NCBI RefSeq assembly: GCF_014066305.1
Contig: NW_023501043.1
Span: forward strand, 1,116,001-1,180,000
Source: Letharia columbiana
Lineage: Eukaryota > Ascomycota > Lecanoromycetes > Lecanorales > Parmeliaceae
Length of the DNA: 64,000 bases
Reading direction: 5' to 3'
The position numbers and the translations under genes are program-made. Shown here in pieces: positions 47,220-59,165 of this stretch. The notes below the pieces were generated by a model. The model was not told the DNA's origin and did no database searches. It saw nothing but the letters and a program-made list of their open reading frames with translations. Within the stretch, counting starts at the first letter, position 1. Each line of letters starts with the position of its first letter.

Positions 47220-47460
47220 TATTCGGATCTATTTCGCTCCGTTCTCGATTCGAATTCATGAATCTCCCTCGCTAAAATATAAAAATCGTAAAATCGTAAA
47301 ATCGTAAAATTGTAAAATTATAAAATTATAAAATTATAAAATTCGTAAAATTCGTAAAATTAAAAATTATAATAATTAATATAAAAGAACTATTACTAAT
47401 ATTAAAATTAACTTCTTATTAATTAAATTTAAATTAATTTAAAGTTAATTAATTCTTTAA
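47220..47460 (+). mobile_element. 5' remnant of the first Gypsy family
   Basis: TCTCGATTCGAATTCATGAATC, AATCTCCCTCGCTAAAA and the AAATCGTAA tandem match 2,475-2,580, followed by TATTAAAATTAACTTCTTATT, which matches 2,643-2,665. Truncated soon after. Confidence 0.65.
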
Positions 47461-47805
47461 AAACTTATTATTTATATAACTTCTCTTTTTTCTATTAAAA
47501 GCTTTTAATTTTCTTTTAAGTTATAGAACGTAATTTATACTTTTAAATAATTTAAGAATTATTAAATTTAATATTATAATTCTAAATAAATATTAAATTA
47601 AAAAAATTCACTCTTCGAGAGTCGAATTCAGTCTCGAAATTAGATTTAAGAATTAATTACTTTTTATGAATTTAATTTATAAGCCTAAACTTATTTTATA
47701 TAATTTAGTTGTTTTTTAATAATTATAATATAATATTTATTATAAATCGAGTTTTTTATATTAACTTCGTAAATATAAGTAAAAGAATTATCTTAATATT
47801 AATTA

Positions 47806-48413
47806 CGAGTAAAGGTCTATAAATTAAATTCATAATTTTTTTTTTAATTAGGGCTGTCGAGTAAATTTAATAAGCGATCTTTAATGAGCGATATTTAAAT
47901 TCCTTACGCTATAATATTTACTAGACTAAATTTAAGAATTCCTTTTTATTTAAAAGCCTACAGTTCGTTCTATAATTAAAAAATAGAATTAACAAATTAT
48001 AATAGAAAATAAAGATGTTATTCTAAAATTAAATAATATGCATCTGTTTTTTAATTAGAGCTGTCGAGCGAGTAAGCGAACTTTAATAAGCGATATTTGA
48101 GATTCTTATTCTTTAATAACTATAAGATCAAATTTTAAAGTTTTTACGTTATTGAAAAGCGCAATCTTCGCTCTATAATTTAAAAAAATAATCTTAAAAT
48201 TTTAATAGAAAATAGTAAAGTTATTAAAGGGTTAAAAGTAGAATAAGAGATTTTAATGATTACGAATACTAATTTATTTATTCGCGATAACTTAGCCGAT
48301 CTAGCTAAAAGGCGTAATAACCTCGAATTAATAATTAGCTATATATATAAATTTAAGATTTTCTAATTTAACTCTATCTTATTCTTTTATATATATTAAT
48401 ATAAAGATTAATA
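47806..48413 (+). repeat. Family A copy with duplicated internal module
   Basis: Forward copy; the module from AGAGCTGTCGAGCGAG to TTTTAATAGAAAAT occurs twice, so the copy is about 600 bp instead of 415-460 bp. Confidence 0.7.
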
Positions 48414-48539
48414 CTATATTCGATATAAGAATAATCTAATATTATTAACGAGTTAATCTTTTATTTACGTTAGTAGAATAAGTATTAGATTTTCGAGTTA
48501 AAGCGTCTACTTTAATATTCTTCTTATTTTCTTATAAGA

Positions 48540-49148
48540 CGAGTAAAGGCCTATAAATTAAATTTATAATTATTTTTTTAATTAGAACTATCGAGTAAAT
48601 AGGTGAGCGAACTTTAGTAAGCGAACTTTAATAAGCGATATTTAAATTCCTTACGCTTTAATAATTATAAGACTAAATTTAAAAAAAATTATTTTTTTAT
48701 AAGCCTATATTTCGTTCTATAATTTAAAAAAAAAATCTTAAAATTTTAATAGAAAATAAAAAAGTTATTCTAAAATTAAATAATGTATATCTATTTTTTG
48801 ATTAGAGCTATCCGGCTGCCGAGCGAACTTTAATAAGCGATATTTGATATTCCTTACGCTTTAATAAATATAAGACTGAATTTGAAAATCCTTTTTTTAT
48901 CTGAAAGCCCACATTTCGTTCTATAATTTAAAAAAATAATCTTAAGATTTTAATAGAAAATAGTAAAGTTATTAAAGGGTTAAAAGTAGAGTAAGAGATT
49001 TTAATAGTTACGGACGCTAATTTATTTACTCGCGGTAACTTAGTCGATCTAGCTAAAAGACGTAATAACCTCGAATTAATAATTAACTATATATATAAAT
49101 TTAAGATTTTCAAGCTTAATTCTATCTTATTCTTTTATATATACTAAT
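48540..49148 (+). repeat. Family A copy with duplicated internal module
   Basis: ACGAGTAAAGGCC start and TATATACTAAT end; same doubled-module organisation as the copy at 47,806. Confidence 0.75.
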
Positions 49149-49149
49149 T

Positions 49150-50438
49150 ATTTGAAAATTAAAATTACATAGAATATTTAAATATCGAGCCTATTATCGA
49201 ATAAGCTTCTTATCTTTTATAAAGAGTTTAAAAGTTTAATTATTAATAAAGACTTAAATAAATAATTAATTTAAAATAATTTAAAATATATATACTCGAA
49301 GTAGTAAATAATAGCGAGTAATTTTTTACTATAAATATAATAGTTATATCTAATAAGAAATATAATCTTATTATAGAAAGCTATTAAATAAAAAACTCTT
49401 TTATTAAATTATTAAAATAGAATATCTTTTTTATATAGTAAATTACTTTTATTATAAGAATAATCTATTATTTTAAGATAAAGTACTTTAAGATTAATAC
49501 TATTATAATTTACTATTTAAGATTTTCGAATAATTTAATATAGATCTTATTTTATAGAAATTAAATATTCTTTTTAATAAGATTTATTAACGTTTTTACT
49601 ATTTAAAAAAACTTATTAATAAAATTTTAATAAAATTTATTAAAATTTATTAAGTCTTAAATATTTTTTAAATTAATAAATATAGTCTAGTTAATAATTA
49701 ATATAATCGTTTTAAGATTTATTTATAAATATAATTTATATTATAACTTCTAAGAATACGATCTTCTCGATATTAAATTTGTATTTCTTAATCTCTATTT
49801 ATAATGTTACTTTTCTTAAATAAGTAAGAGTCGTAGCTATATTAACGATATTTCTTTTATATTTAATTATAAATTAGAATATAGCGTAAATAATTAATTT
49901 CTCATATATATTATTCTAATTATTTAATTATAATAGATATTTTATTAATTAATTAATAGATTATTTCGATAAATATATATTATTATAATTAAAGAGTTGA
50001 AAATATTATTAAAAAAACTTTATATTAAATATAATAAATCGCTTAACGTAGTAATTTATTCTATAAAAATATATATTTAATAAAATAAAATATTTAACTA
50101 ATAGTAATTAATCTTTTAATTAAAAATTAAGAATCTATTTATAATCTATTAAAGATCTATCGAAAATCTATTAAAGATTTAAACTCTTAAAGTTAAGATT
50201 ACTTATTTCTTATATAATAAATTAAATATATTTAATACTAATTTATATATAAATATATCTTATATATTAATTATTATTATAACTTATAAAATAGATTATA
50301 TAAGTAAAAGTAATATTTAATTAGAGATATTTATTATAAACGTATTCTTAATATACTATTTAATTCTATAATCTAATATCTTAGCGAAGATATCTTCTAC
50401 TATATTATATCTTCTTTCTATTTATATAATTCGATAGC
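49150..50438. other. RIP-type AT-rich DNA, nothing recognised
   Basis: CA/TG-poor sequence with no traceable ancestral frame by eye; probably another degraded mobile element. Confidence 0.6.
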
Positions 50439-50570
50439 TGAGATATCCTTGTGGCTGCGATAGCTCCAATAGCTGAAATCACTGAGACATCCCCACGGCT
50501 GCGGTAGCCCAAGTAGCTGAAGTAACTGGGACGTCTCTATATCTGCGATAGTTCAAATAGCTAAAATGGC
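50439..50570 (+). repeat. Three 44-bp tandem units
   Basis: Units start TGAGATATCC, TGAGACATCC and TGGGACGTCT, each 44 bp with a GGCTGCGRTAG-like core. They lie at the border between RIPed DNA and family B copy 3. The first and third units look more T/A-mutated than the second. Confidence 0.85.
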
Positions 50571-51765
50571 TGTCGGGACAAGATATCGGACGGTCTCAAT
50601 TCGTCCAAATATGCATCGTTCGGTAGGTGACCCTTGTCTGCAGAGGTTCAATTGGCTGTGATCGACGCAGTAGATCCTTCTCTTGTGTGCTTATTGCAGT
50701 TATGTATCATAATGTGATATTGCCTAGGCACGCGGAGATAGCAGGTCAAATTGTAGTGTCGTTCTCCGCCTGCTGAGTGGTGATTTGACGTGGGATTGTG
50801 GAGAGCATATGACGTGGGATCAGGGCTGGCAATGGTGGACCAACTAACTGGTCCACTACCAGTGGAACCGTTAGTTTCTCGTAGTTGATGGTGTAGTTTG
50901 GGGTCTACCGGTTGATAGTTGGTGTAGTTCTGACCGCAAAACCAACTGGTTCAACTGATAGTGGAGTAGTTTATAATAATCTTTTTAAAAAGTCGGTTTT
51001 TTGAGTTAAAAGAGCTAATAGGCCAACATTTATAGGGCTGAGATAGGGCTGATAGGGCTGATAGGGCTTAACACTTGATATAGGTATTATCCCCCCCCCC
51101 CACTGAGCGATATTTTAGCTTTTATTACAACTGCTCCACTATCAGTGCACTGATAGTGGAGTAGTTGGTTTTCAATATATGGTAGTTGGTGCAGTTTCGA
51201 TTTCCAAATCTAGTAGTTAGTGCAGTTTGCCCTCCAAAACCAACTATTTCCACCGTTGCCAGCCCTGCGTGGGATTTTGGAGAGCTGAGCCGTATTCTTG
51301 ATGATGGTGGCCTTATTGTCGCTTGGTCTCTCCGCAGTGTTCTCCGCATTTGCCTGCTGCGGTGGTCCCTCCTCTTGCTTAACTGAGTGCTCTGGCTAAG
51401 TGGCTGACTGAGTGGATAACTGAGTGGATTAATGTGAGACTGTGGAGAGTAGACTTGTTGTATCACTGCTGCTGCTGACTATCTCCGCAATGTTCTCCGC
51501 ATTTGCCTGCTGCAGTGGTTCCTCCTCTTACTGAGTATCGGGCTGATGTGAGATCGTGGAGAGCAGGTCTGTTGTGTCACTGCTGCTGCTGACTGTCTCC
51601 GCAATTCTCTCCGTAGTGCATTATTCCTCCTCTTGCAGAATATCAGACTGAGTGACTGGCTAAGTAGCTGACTAAGTAGATTGGTGTGAGACCGTGGAGA
51701 GCAGATCTGTTGTGTCACTGCTGCTGCTGAACTGTCTCCGCAATATTCTTTCAATTTTGTATGTC
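50571..51765. repeat. Family B repeat, copy 3, split by hAT MITE
   Basis: TCTCAATTCGTCCAAATATG start and the GTGGGATTTTGGAGAGCTGA continuation after the insert. The 3' part carries GTTGTGTCACTGCTGCTGCT twice in a tandem arrangement of about 190 bp. Confidence 0.75.
50821..51267. mobile_element. hAT-type MITE (447 bp) with 8-bp target duplication
   Basis: Terminal inverted repeats CAGGGCTGGCAATGGTGGA and TCCACCGTTGCCAGCCCTG (one mismatch), flanked on both sides by CGTGGGAT (50,813-50,820 and 51,268-51,275). The CAGGG terminus and 8-bp duplication are typical of hAT elements. No transposase is encoded, so it is non-autonomous. It contains a perfect palindrome CTCCACTATCAG-TGCA-CTGATAGTGGAG (51,134-51,161) and a run of 12 C near 51,091. 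Not RIPed. Confidence 0.9.
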
Positions 51766-51769
51766 TAAA

Positions 51770-52172
51770 TAAGCAGTTACGCTAACGCCGTATAGGGCAA
51801 CTTTGCAATTAAATTACTATTTTATAATATAAAATAGTGATTTAATTTATAGGTGATCGACGAGGCTAATAACTACTTTATATGGTTAGCCTATTAGATT
51901 ATTACCCTTTTCGTTTTGAATTATTCTTTTAAATCACATTGCTAAACCTGTCTACTATCTCCGTAATATTCTCTCAATTTTATATGTCTAAATAAGCAGT
52001 TACGCTAACGCCGTATAGGGTAACTTTGCAATTAAATTACTATTTCATAATATAAAATAGTAATTTAGTTTATGAGTGATCGACGAGGCTAATAACTACT
52101 CTATATGGTTAGCCTATTGAATTATTACCCTTTTCGTTCTGAATCATTCTTTTGAATCACTTTGCTAAACCT
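51770..52172. repeat. Element C, tandem pair
   Basis: Two copies starting TAAGCAGTTACGCTAACG (51,770 and 51,992; spacing about 222 bp), each ending near GCTAAACC. Each has an AT-rich palindrome in place of the perfect hairpin seen at 22,071. Part of the neighbouring family B sequence (TCAATTTT, ATGTCTAAA) is duplicated with them. Confidence 0.7.
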
Positions 52173-53040
52173 TCCTATAGTAACTCCTCCTCTTATTCCT
52201 TCTCTTATAGAGTATTAGACTGAGTGGCTAGCTGAGTAGCTAACTAAGTGAATGACTGAGTGGCTGACTGAGTGACTGGCTGAGTGGCTGACTGAGTGAC
52301 TGACTGAGTGGCTTGCTGACGAAACTCATTACGTAGTTGATCCATTCCAGTCCTTAGCATACCCATTTCAGTTCTTATTATGCCTTGAAATAGAGCCATT
52401 ATACTCTAAAGCTGATCGTTTGAGATGTCGGGGATAAGTGAGCTGAAAGTAGACATAGTGATGGCCTATTGAAAGGTTTACTTGCTTATGTGCTTGTTTT
52501 ACGTGTAGTGACTCTGCGTAACGAGCTAAGTTGCTGATAGGTGAGCGATATAAGTATTGAGGTAGATAGAGGCGTAGCGTGACTGGCTAGTACTATAAAT
52601 GAGCGGAAATAAATTAATAGACTTCTATTAAGTAATCTTTAGGTGTTGCTATTATTTATTAAGAAATAGTTCTTAATATTATAATATTAATATAGCGTAA
52701 AGTTATTAATTATCTATGTAATCTATAGAGTAGATATATATATAATGTCAAGCCTACGCTAGTAGCCCTATAAGTATCTCTAAGATATCTTATAATAAAC
52801 TCGTAGTAATATAATATAACTTATACTTTTTTTAAATATTAAATTCTATTCTTAAAATATTAAAATATTAAAATTTAAAGTATAAAGATTATATAATATA
52901 TATAATTTTAATTTTCTTCTATAAAATATTATAGAGTAATCGTTTATATAGAGTCTATTATTAATAATTTATTTATTATTATTATTAAAATTCATTTATT
53001 ATTTTTATTAAAATTAATTATTATTTTTATTAAATTATAT
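52173..53040. other. CTGAGTGG microsatellite then RIPed DNA
   Basis: 52,200-52,320 is a GACTGAGTGGCT-type simple repeat as in family B. Near 52,745 GTCAAGCCTACGCTAGTAG matches the left side of B copy 2. The rest becomes RIP-type AT-rich; no gene seen. Confidence 0.55.
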
Positions 53041-53043
53041 TAT

Positions 53044-53632
53044 ACGAGTTTAGACCTATAAATTAAATTTATAATTTTTTTTTAAATTAAAGCTATCGAG
53101 TAAATTTAATAAGCGATATTTAAATTCTTTATCTTTAAATAATTATAAGACTAAATTTTAAAATTCTTAAATATTAAAATACCTAAGTTACGATCTATAA
53201 TTCTTTAAAAAAATCGAAAGATTTTAATAGAAAATAAAAAAGCTATTCTAAAATTAAATAATATATATCTATTTTTTAATTAGAGCTATCGACTATCGAG
53301 TAAATTTAATAAGCGAACTTTAATAAGTTATATTTAAATTTCTTATCTTTAAATATTTATAAGATTAAATTTTAAAATTTTTCGAAACTGAGAAGCGTAA
53401 GTCGCGCTCTATAATTAAAAAAAAAATTAAATTTTAATAGAAAATAAAAAAGTTATTCTATATGTAAATAATATATATCTATTTTTTTAATAAGAGAGGC
53501 GCGAAAGAACTAGCGGGCTAACTTAGTCGATCTAATTAAAGAGTATAATAATTCTAAATTTATAATTAACTATATATACAAATTCAAGATTTTATAGCTT
53601 AGCTCTATCTTATTCTTTTATATATACTAATT
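53044..53632 (+). repeat. Family A copy
   Basis: ACGAGTTTAGACCTATAAA start (RIPed) and TATATATACTAAT end; doubled internal module. Confidence 0.7.
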
Positions 53633-53636
53633 ATTA

Positions 53637-54116
53637 CGCTATGTAACGAGAGTCGAGATCGAGATAGAATTTCGAGGCGGGGTTTCGAGCTAGCTCGAAA
53701 CCTCGACCCTACTTCGATCTAAGAGCGAGATTTCGAGGTATATTCTATTATCTCGATAAACTCTAAGTATCTCTAAGTAATCTCTCTAAATTTTAATATT
53801 ATATATAGAGAACTAAGATAAGATATAATATAGAATTTAATATCGTTAAAGTATAAGATATAGATATTTAAAAAGATAATTAGAAGATATATAAGATTAT
53901 ATTTACGAGGTATTATAAAGACGTTATAAAAATATTACGAAGATAATAGTCTCGAGCTAATCTAATTAATAAACTTAACGAAAGTAACGAGATACTCTTA
54001 TTACTCTCGTAGAAAAATCTTACTTTATCTTAATTCTATCTCGTTAAAATCTTTATTCGAAGCGAGATAATGTTAAGTATCTTCAACCTCGCTCTATCTC
54101 GTCTCGTTACGTAGCG
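53637..54116. mobile_element. TIR element E (480 bp) with TA duplication
   Basis: Imperfect terminal inverted repeats CGCTATGTAACGAGA and CGCTACGTAACGAGA (read inward), continuing with CGAGATCGAGATAG-like sequence, flanked by TA on both sides (53,635-53,636 and 54,117-54,118). A Tc1/mariner-type MITE with a RIP-like interior. Only one copy is visible in the window. Confidence 0.6.
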
Positions 54117-57100
54117 TATATAATAATATTATCGCGTAGAGTACGTTTATAAATATCTAAAGATTATAGTTATTAGAGTTTATAAATATTATTAAATATA
54201 ATTTCTTTATTTTATTTAAAGTTTTTCTTTTATTAATACTTCGTTAGATATTATATTAATTATTTATTTCGTTAATTTAAAGCGTATAAATAATATTATC
54301 TTTTTATATTCTCTTCGTATATTATTAAATTTAAGTTTTCGCTATTCTTATAAATATAATAGTTAAGATTATAGAGGTATTTTTAACGCGTTTATAGCTC
54401 GCTTAGTAGTTAATTATTATATATTCTACTTATCTTCTATCTTCTCTCGAGAAGAATATTTATTATACTTTTAAATATAATTCTAAATTCTATAACGCTC
54501 GCTTAAGTCGCTTCGATAAGTATAAAAATATTTAAATATATTAAAATAAAATCTATATTAATTAGTATAATAATTAGTATATATAATAGAATAAGATAGA
54601 ATTAAGCTTAAAAATCTTGAATTTATATATATAGTCAATTATAAATTCGAGTTCGCTACGCTCTTTAATTAGTATTATCTATTTCTAGATATATCTATAA
54701 ATAAAAAATACTTATTATATAAAAAAGATGTTATAGTCGAAAAGAACTATATTTTAAAATTGATTATAATTTTTAATAGAAATATTAAAGGAGCTTATAA
54801 GATAGATAGCGTAAACGATTAAAAATTTAATAATATAAAGTTATCGCTTTACTATTACTAAGTATAAAAAATAGCTTTTATAAAGAATTAAGAGATTAAT
54901 AATAAAGAGTTATTAGATAGTATATTAGTAAGTCTACTATCTCTTAATTATCTTAAAAAAGATTTATAAACTCTAAAACTCTAAAGGGGAACGCTATAGA
55001 TCTTAATAAGACTCTAATAATAATCGATTTAATTAAAAATAGATAATAGCCCTTTTACTATTAATTAGATTTTTTTTATTCTCTATTAATTTCGTCTATA
55101 AAGAGCGTTAATTAATACCTCTTTAATAATACTAGCTAATCCGCTATCTCTCGATAAAAAATATTATTAGAATATATAAATCTAAGCTATTATATTATTT
55201 AATAACTATAAAATTAATATTATTAATAAAAAAATTTATTCGCGATTCTTATTATATAGCTTTTTAGTATTTATATATAACTTATAAATATCTATTTTAT
55301 TTAATAGTAGATATCTTTTCTAGCTAATATAATTATTTAAAAAAAATTTATCTTCTCTTATATTTATTACGAATTCTAATTTTCTTTAACGCTATAATTT
55401 ATTTTTTTATCTAAACTCTAAATCTATTATAGCGTTAAAATAATTTAGATTTCGAATAAAGAGTATAATATATAATATAAGAATTAGCGTTTAATATAAG
55501 AGGAAAGAATTTATAATATAGAATTTTAAGTATCTTTTTAATTAATAGATAGCGAAATCTATTATAATCTCTTCTTTTAAGCTTTTATATCTAAATATTT
55601 ATATTTTAATAATAAAAATAAAAAGCGATTTAAAACTTTACTATTATAGTTATTAGCTATTATTTAAAAAGTCTTTTCTACTCTATTATTATCTTTATTT
55701 AACTCTTATTTATTTAGCGTATAATTATAATTCTTTAATTACTATTTAGTCGAGCCTAATAAATCTAGAAAATTATTATTATTTATATTAATTTATTATA
55801 CTACTAAATTTCTTTATACTATATACTTAATCTTATTAAAATAAATATATAAAGATAATAAATCGAATTTTAATTAATTAGTTTAAATAATTTTTAGTAT
55901 ACTTTTATTAAAGAGAGAGTAATAAATAAAAAGAGTATTTATTATAGAATTCGTCTATATATAACTATATATTTTTTTAATCTAAAAATTATAAGTTAAT
56001 AATTTTATATACGCGAGAAATAATAATAGCGTATTGTATAATCGATTTTAGAAGAATAGTCTTATATCGTAAAATCTCTATATTTATATTTTTTAATTAT
56101 ATAATAAAATTCGTAATTATAAGAGTCGATATACGTTATTTTCGCTTATAGAGATTAATAAGCCCTTTATTAAAACTTTTAAATTATTATAAAAATAAAA
56201 AGTAATCTCTATTTATAAGATTATTTAATTATATTAAATAATCTAACTAATAGCTTCGAGTTATTATCTAATAATATACTTATCTCTTATTCTTTCTCTT
56301 TTTTTATTTATTTTAAAATTATAAGATAGATAAGATTATTTAATATTTCCTCCTCTATTAAATCTTTTTATTATAAATTTATACTCTTATTATTATTAAT
56401 AGCGCTTTTTTATTTTTAATTATTTAGACTTAATTATATAGCTAATATAGATATATACTTTCTCTTTAGAATATTAAATAAAAAAATTATATATATTAAT
56501 ATCTAATAATACTATAATATAATCGATCTTATTATTTATAGAAGTATATATCTTTAATCTCTTATAATATCTTTTTCTACTCCTCTAAATTTATACTTTT
56601 AAATCTATCTATATTTTTAACTTTATCTCTTATAATTAATATTATATTAAGATTAATAATAAATAACTTTTATAAGCGAGCTTTAAATAAGTTATATACT
56701 TCGAAAGCTATCGTATATTAACGAGATTTAATAATATAAAAATTCTATAAGAGCTCTTCTATCGCTTTACACTTATAATTTTTAATATTAATTAAATAAT
56801 TACGAGATTTTAATAGCGATAAAAATAAGAAGAATTTTATTAAAAGATTATTATCGCGAAGTATTCGCTAAAGATTATTTATATTATTTACTTCTATATA
56901 TATAATTAAAATTATAAATTTAATTTTACTTTATAATAATAAAGAATCTTATCTTTTATTCTTAATAATAAATTATTTATAATTCTATTATTATTTATCT
57001 TCTTACTATATAAAATTACTATTATATTAATTTTATAGTATATATATTTATTAAATCTATAAACGATAGTATTTAAAAGATACTCTATAAGAAGAAAATG

Positions 57101-57397
57101 AAATATAAATTCTAAGTATTTTTCTAATTATTATAATATTATAATAAAAAAATATAAAAAAAAAAAAATAAAGAAGTAGTATATAAAAAGCTTATTATTT
57201 TTATCTTAATTCGTAGCGCTCGCGTAAAATTTAAGATAATAATTAATAATATAAAATTATAAGATTTTTAGATAAAGAAGAATAAAATAGATATAATAAA
57301 AAATTTAAAAAAGAATTTAAGTTTAAATTTAAAGAAAAGTTCGCGAGTTTAATTATACGCTAATAAGTTAATTAGTAATTAATAATTAATTCTATTA
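54117..57397. other. RIP block, no gene recognised
   Basis: AT-rich, CA/TG-poor. Contains a truncated reverse family A end at about 54,580-54,675. The remainder is presumably one or more dead mobile elements but no domain could be followed reliably. Confidence 0.6.
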
Positions 57398-57483
57398 ATA
57401 TATATAATAAAATAAAATAAAATAAAATTTTAAATTTTAAAATTTATATATATAGCTAATTATAAATTTAGAGTTATTACGCT

Positions 57484-57649
57484 TGTCAGAACTAGCATAG
57501 ATGCGATACTAGTATAGGTGAGGTAGATTAAGGATAATAAGGCTACCGAACTATGTAGGTGGGAAGGAGGCATGATATGGTAGGGGATGCCTCCGCCAAG
57601 GCCCGCTAGCCATAGGGCTGAGTGGTGTGTCAAGGGTACGCTCGTAACA
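57484..57649 (-). repeat. LTR (3' in transcript sense) of element 2
   Basis: 166 bp; TGTCAGAACTAGCATAG start. Shows more A/T changes than the partner LTR. Confidence 0.85.
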
Positions 57650-58613
57650 CTACCCCCCCCTCTCAAATAGCCATGGCCCCCATGGCTGGTAGACCGGAGA
57701 TGCACGCCCATTGCTTGCCCTGTTTCTCCAAACATCTATAGTCCCTGCAGGCCTTGACTGGAGAAGATTTGCCGAGGTGTAGCGGTAGTAGTCGAAATCC
57801 GAGTCTTGGCGATTTTTGCCGGATCGCATTGGTCTTGACTGTACCATGCCCACATTGTCCTTTAGAGATCCTGGAGATATAGCTATATCTTGCCTGCGTA
57901 CCAGCAAGATTCTCCGAGTTCTTCTCCTTGCCCAGTCTTCTTGCCATAGTCCTTCGATAGAATTGAAGAAAATCCAACGCATGCATGTGTTATGAAACCC
58001 CCTCAACACCAGTTGGCAGCCTGGCCTGGGAGCTTCACTGTAGATTTGCCCTGTGTCTCCCATACTCTTGCCATCAAAAATCCATCCTCCATTCCATCCT
58101 TTGTCTCAACGCACTTGTCGATTCGTAGGTCTGTAGGGAGGTAGGGAAAGAATTGAATGTGGTGAATGCCATTTGGTAGCAGGCTCACTATGTGTGTTGC
58201 CGACATGCTCAGTGAAGAGGTCGAATCGTAGTCGTTTCGGGGCTGTTCCCGTCGCCATTGTAGCAGGCTCACTATGGTGTGGGGGGTGGTGTTTGTCTGT
58301 CAATTTCTTTCTGATTCGCTTGCAGTACGAATGGTCCAGCGGTGCTTTATCCCTCCTGCTGTCCAGAGGCCGTTCCGTCATGCCGAAACGAATTACCCGT
58401 TTGGTGGGCTGACCCAAGGATACGATGCCTCAAGTTCCTGTCTTGACCTCAACCGGTCGTGGTGTCTTGATCTCAAGTTAGTATCTTGACAAAGCCCTTG
58501 CCAGCGCGTTTGTTTATTAACCATTCGTCCGCTAATCCGAATGGGCGTGAGTGTGCGTTGATTGGCCCGTATGTGTTTCTCTTCGCCGGGTGTACGAAGG
58601 AGCCTTATTATAA

Positions 58614-58779
58614 TGTCAGGACCAGCATAGGTACGATACCAGTATGGGTGAGGTAGAACTAGGATAATAAGGCTACCGAACTATGTATGTGGGAAGGAGG
58701 CATGATATGATAGGGGATGCCTCCGCCAAGGCCCGCTAGCCATAGGGCTGAGTGGTGTGTCAAGGGTACGCTCGTAACA
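58614..58779 (-). repeat. LTR (5' in transcript sense) of element 2
   Basis: 166 bp; TGTCAGGACCAGCATAG start, CGCTCGTAACA end, followed by the ACGCT duplication. Confidence 0.85.
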
Positions 58780-59165
58780 ACGCTCTTTAATTAGATTAAT
58801 TAAATTATCGCGAGTAAATAAATTAATATTTATAATTATAAAAAAAATATAATTAAATAGTCTTAATTAAAAAATAGATATATATTATTTAATTTTAGAA
58901 TAACTTTTTTATTTTCTATTAAAATTTTAAGATTTTTTTTTAAAATTATAGAACGAAATAAGAACTTTTAGATAAAAAAAGAATTTCTAAATTTAATCTG
59001 ATAATTATTAAAGTATAAGAAATTTAAATATCGCTTATTAAAGTTCGCTCGATAGTCGAATAGCTCGCTTATTAAAGTTTACTTATTAAAGATTACTTAT
59101 ATATTTACTTAATAGTCTTAATTAAAAAAATAATTATAAATTTAATATATAAACCTTTACTCGTA

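Larger units (their letters stand above)
57484..58779 (-). mobile_element. Short non-autonomous LTR retroelement, copy 2
   Basis: Two 166-bp LTRs (57,484-57,649 and 58,614-58,779; TGTCAG...CTCGTAACA) flanked by ACGCT on both sides (57,479-57,483 and 58,780-58,784), a clean 5-bp target duplication. The polypurine tract next to the left LTR (minus strand GAGAGGGGGGGGTAG) sets the direction. The interior of about 960 bp matches element 1 but is shorter at its 5' side; no pol genes. The left LTR differs from the right at several sites, mostly towards T or A. Inserted in a RIPed family A copy. Confidence 0.9.
57398..59165 (-). repeat. Family A copy interrupted by LTR element 2
   Basis: 57,398-57,483 and 58,785-59,165 form one reverse copy: GAGTTATTACGCT joins CTTTAATTAG as in uninterrupted copies, and the distal end is CCTTTACTCGT. 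Confidence 0.75.

Noticed and set aside
57460..58489. Several overlapping open frames of 70-137 codons
   Set aside because: All lie within the short LTR element and cross LTR boundaries; equivalents occur in copy 1 and in the fragment at 32,590.
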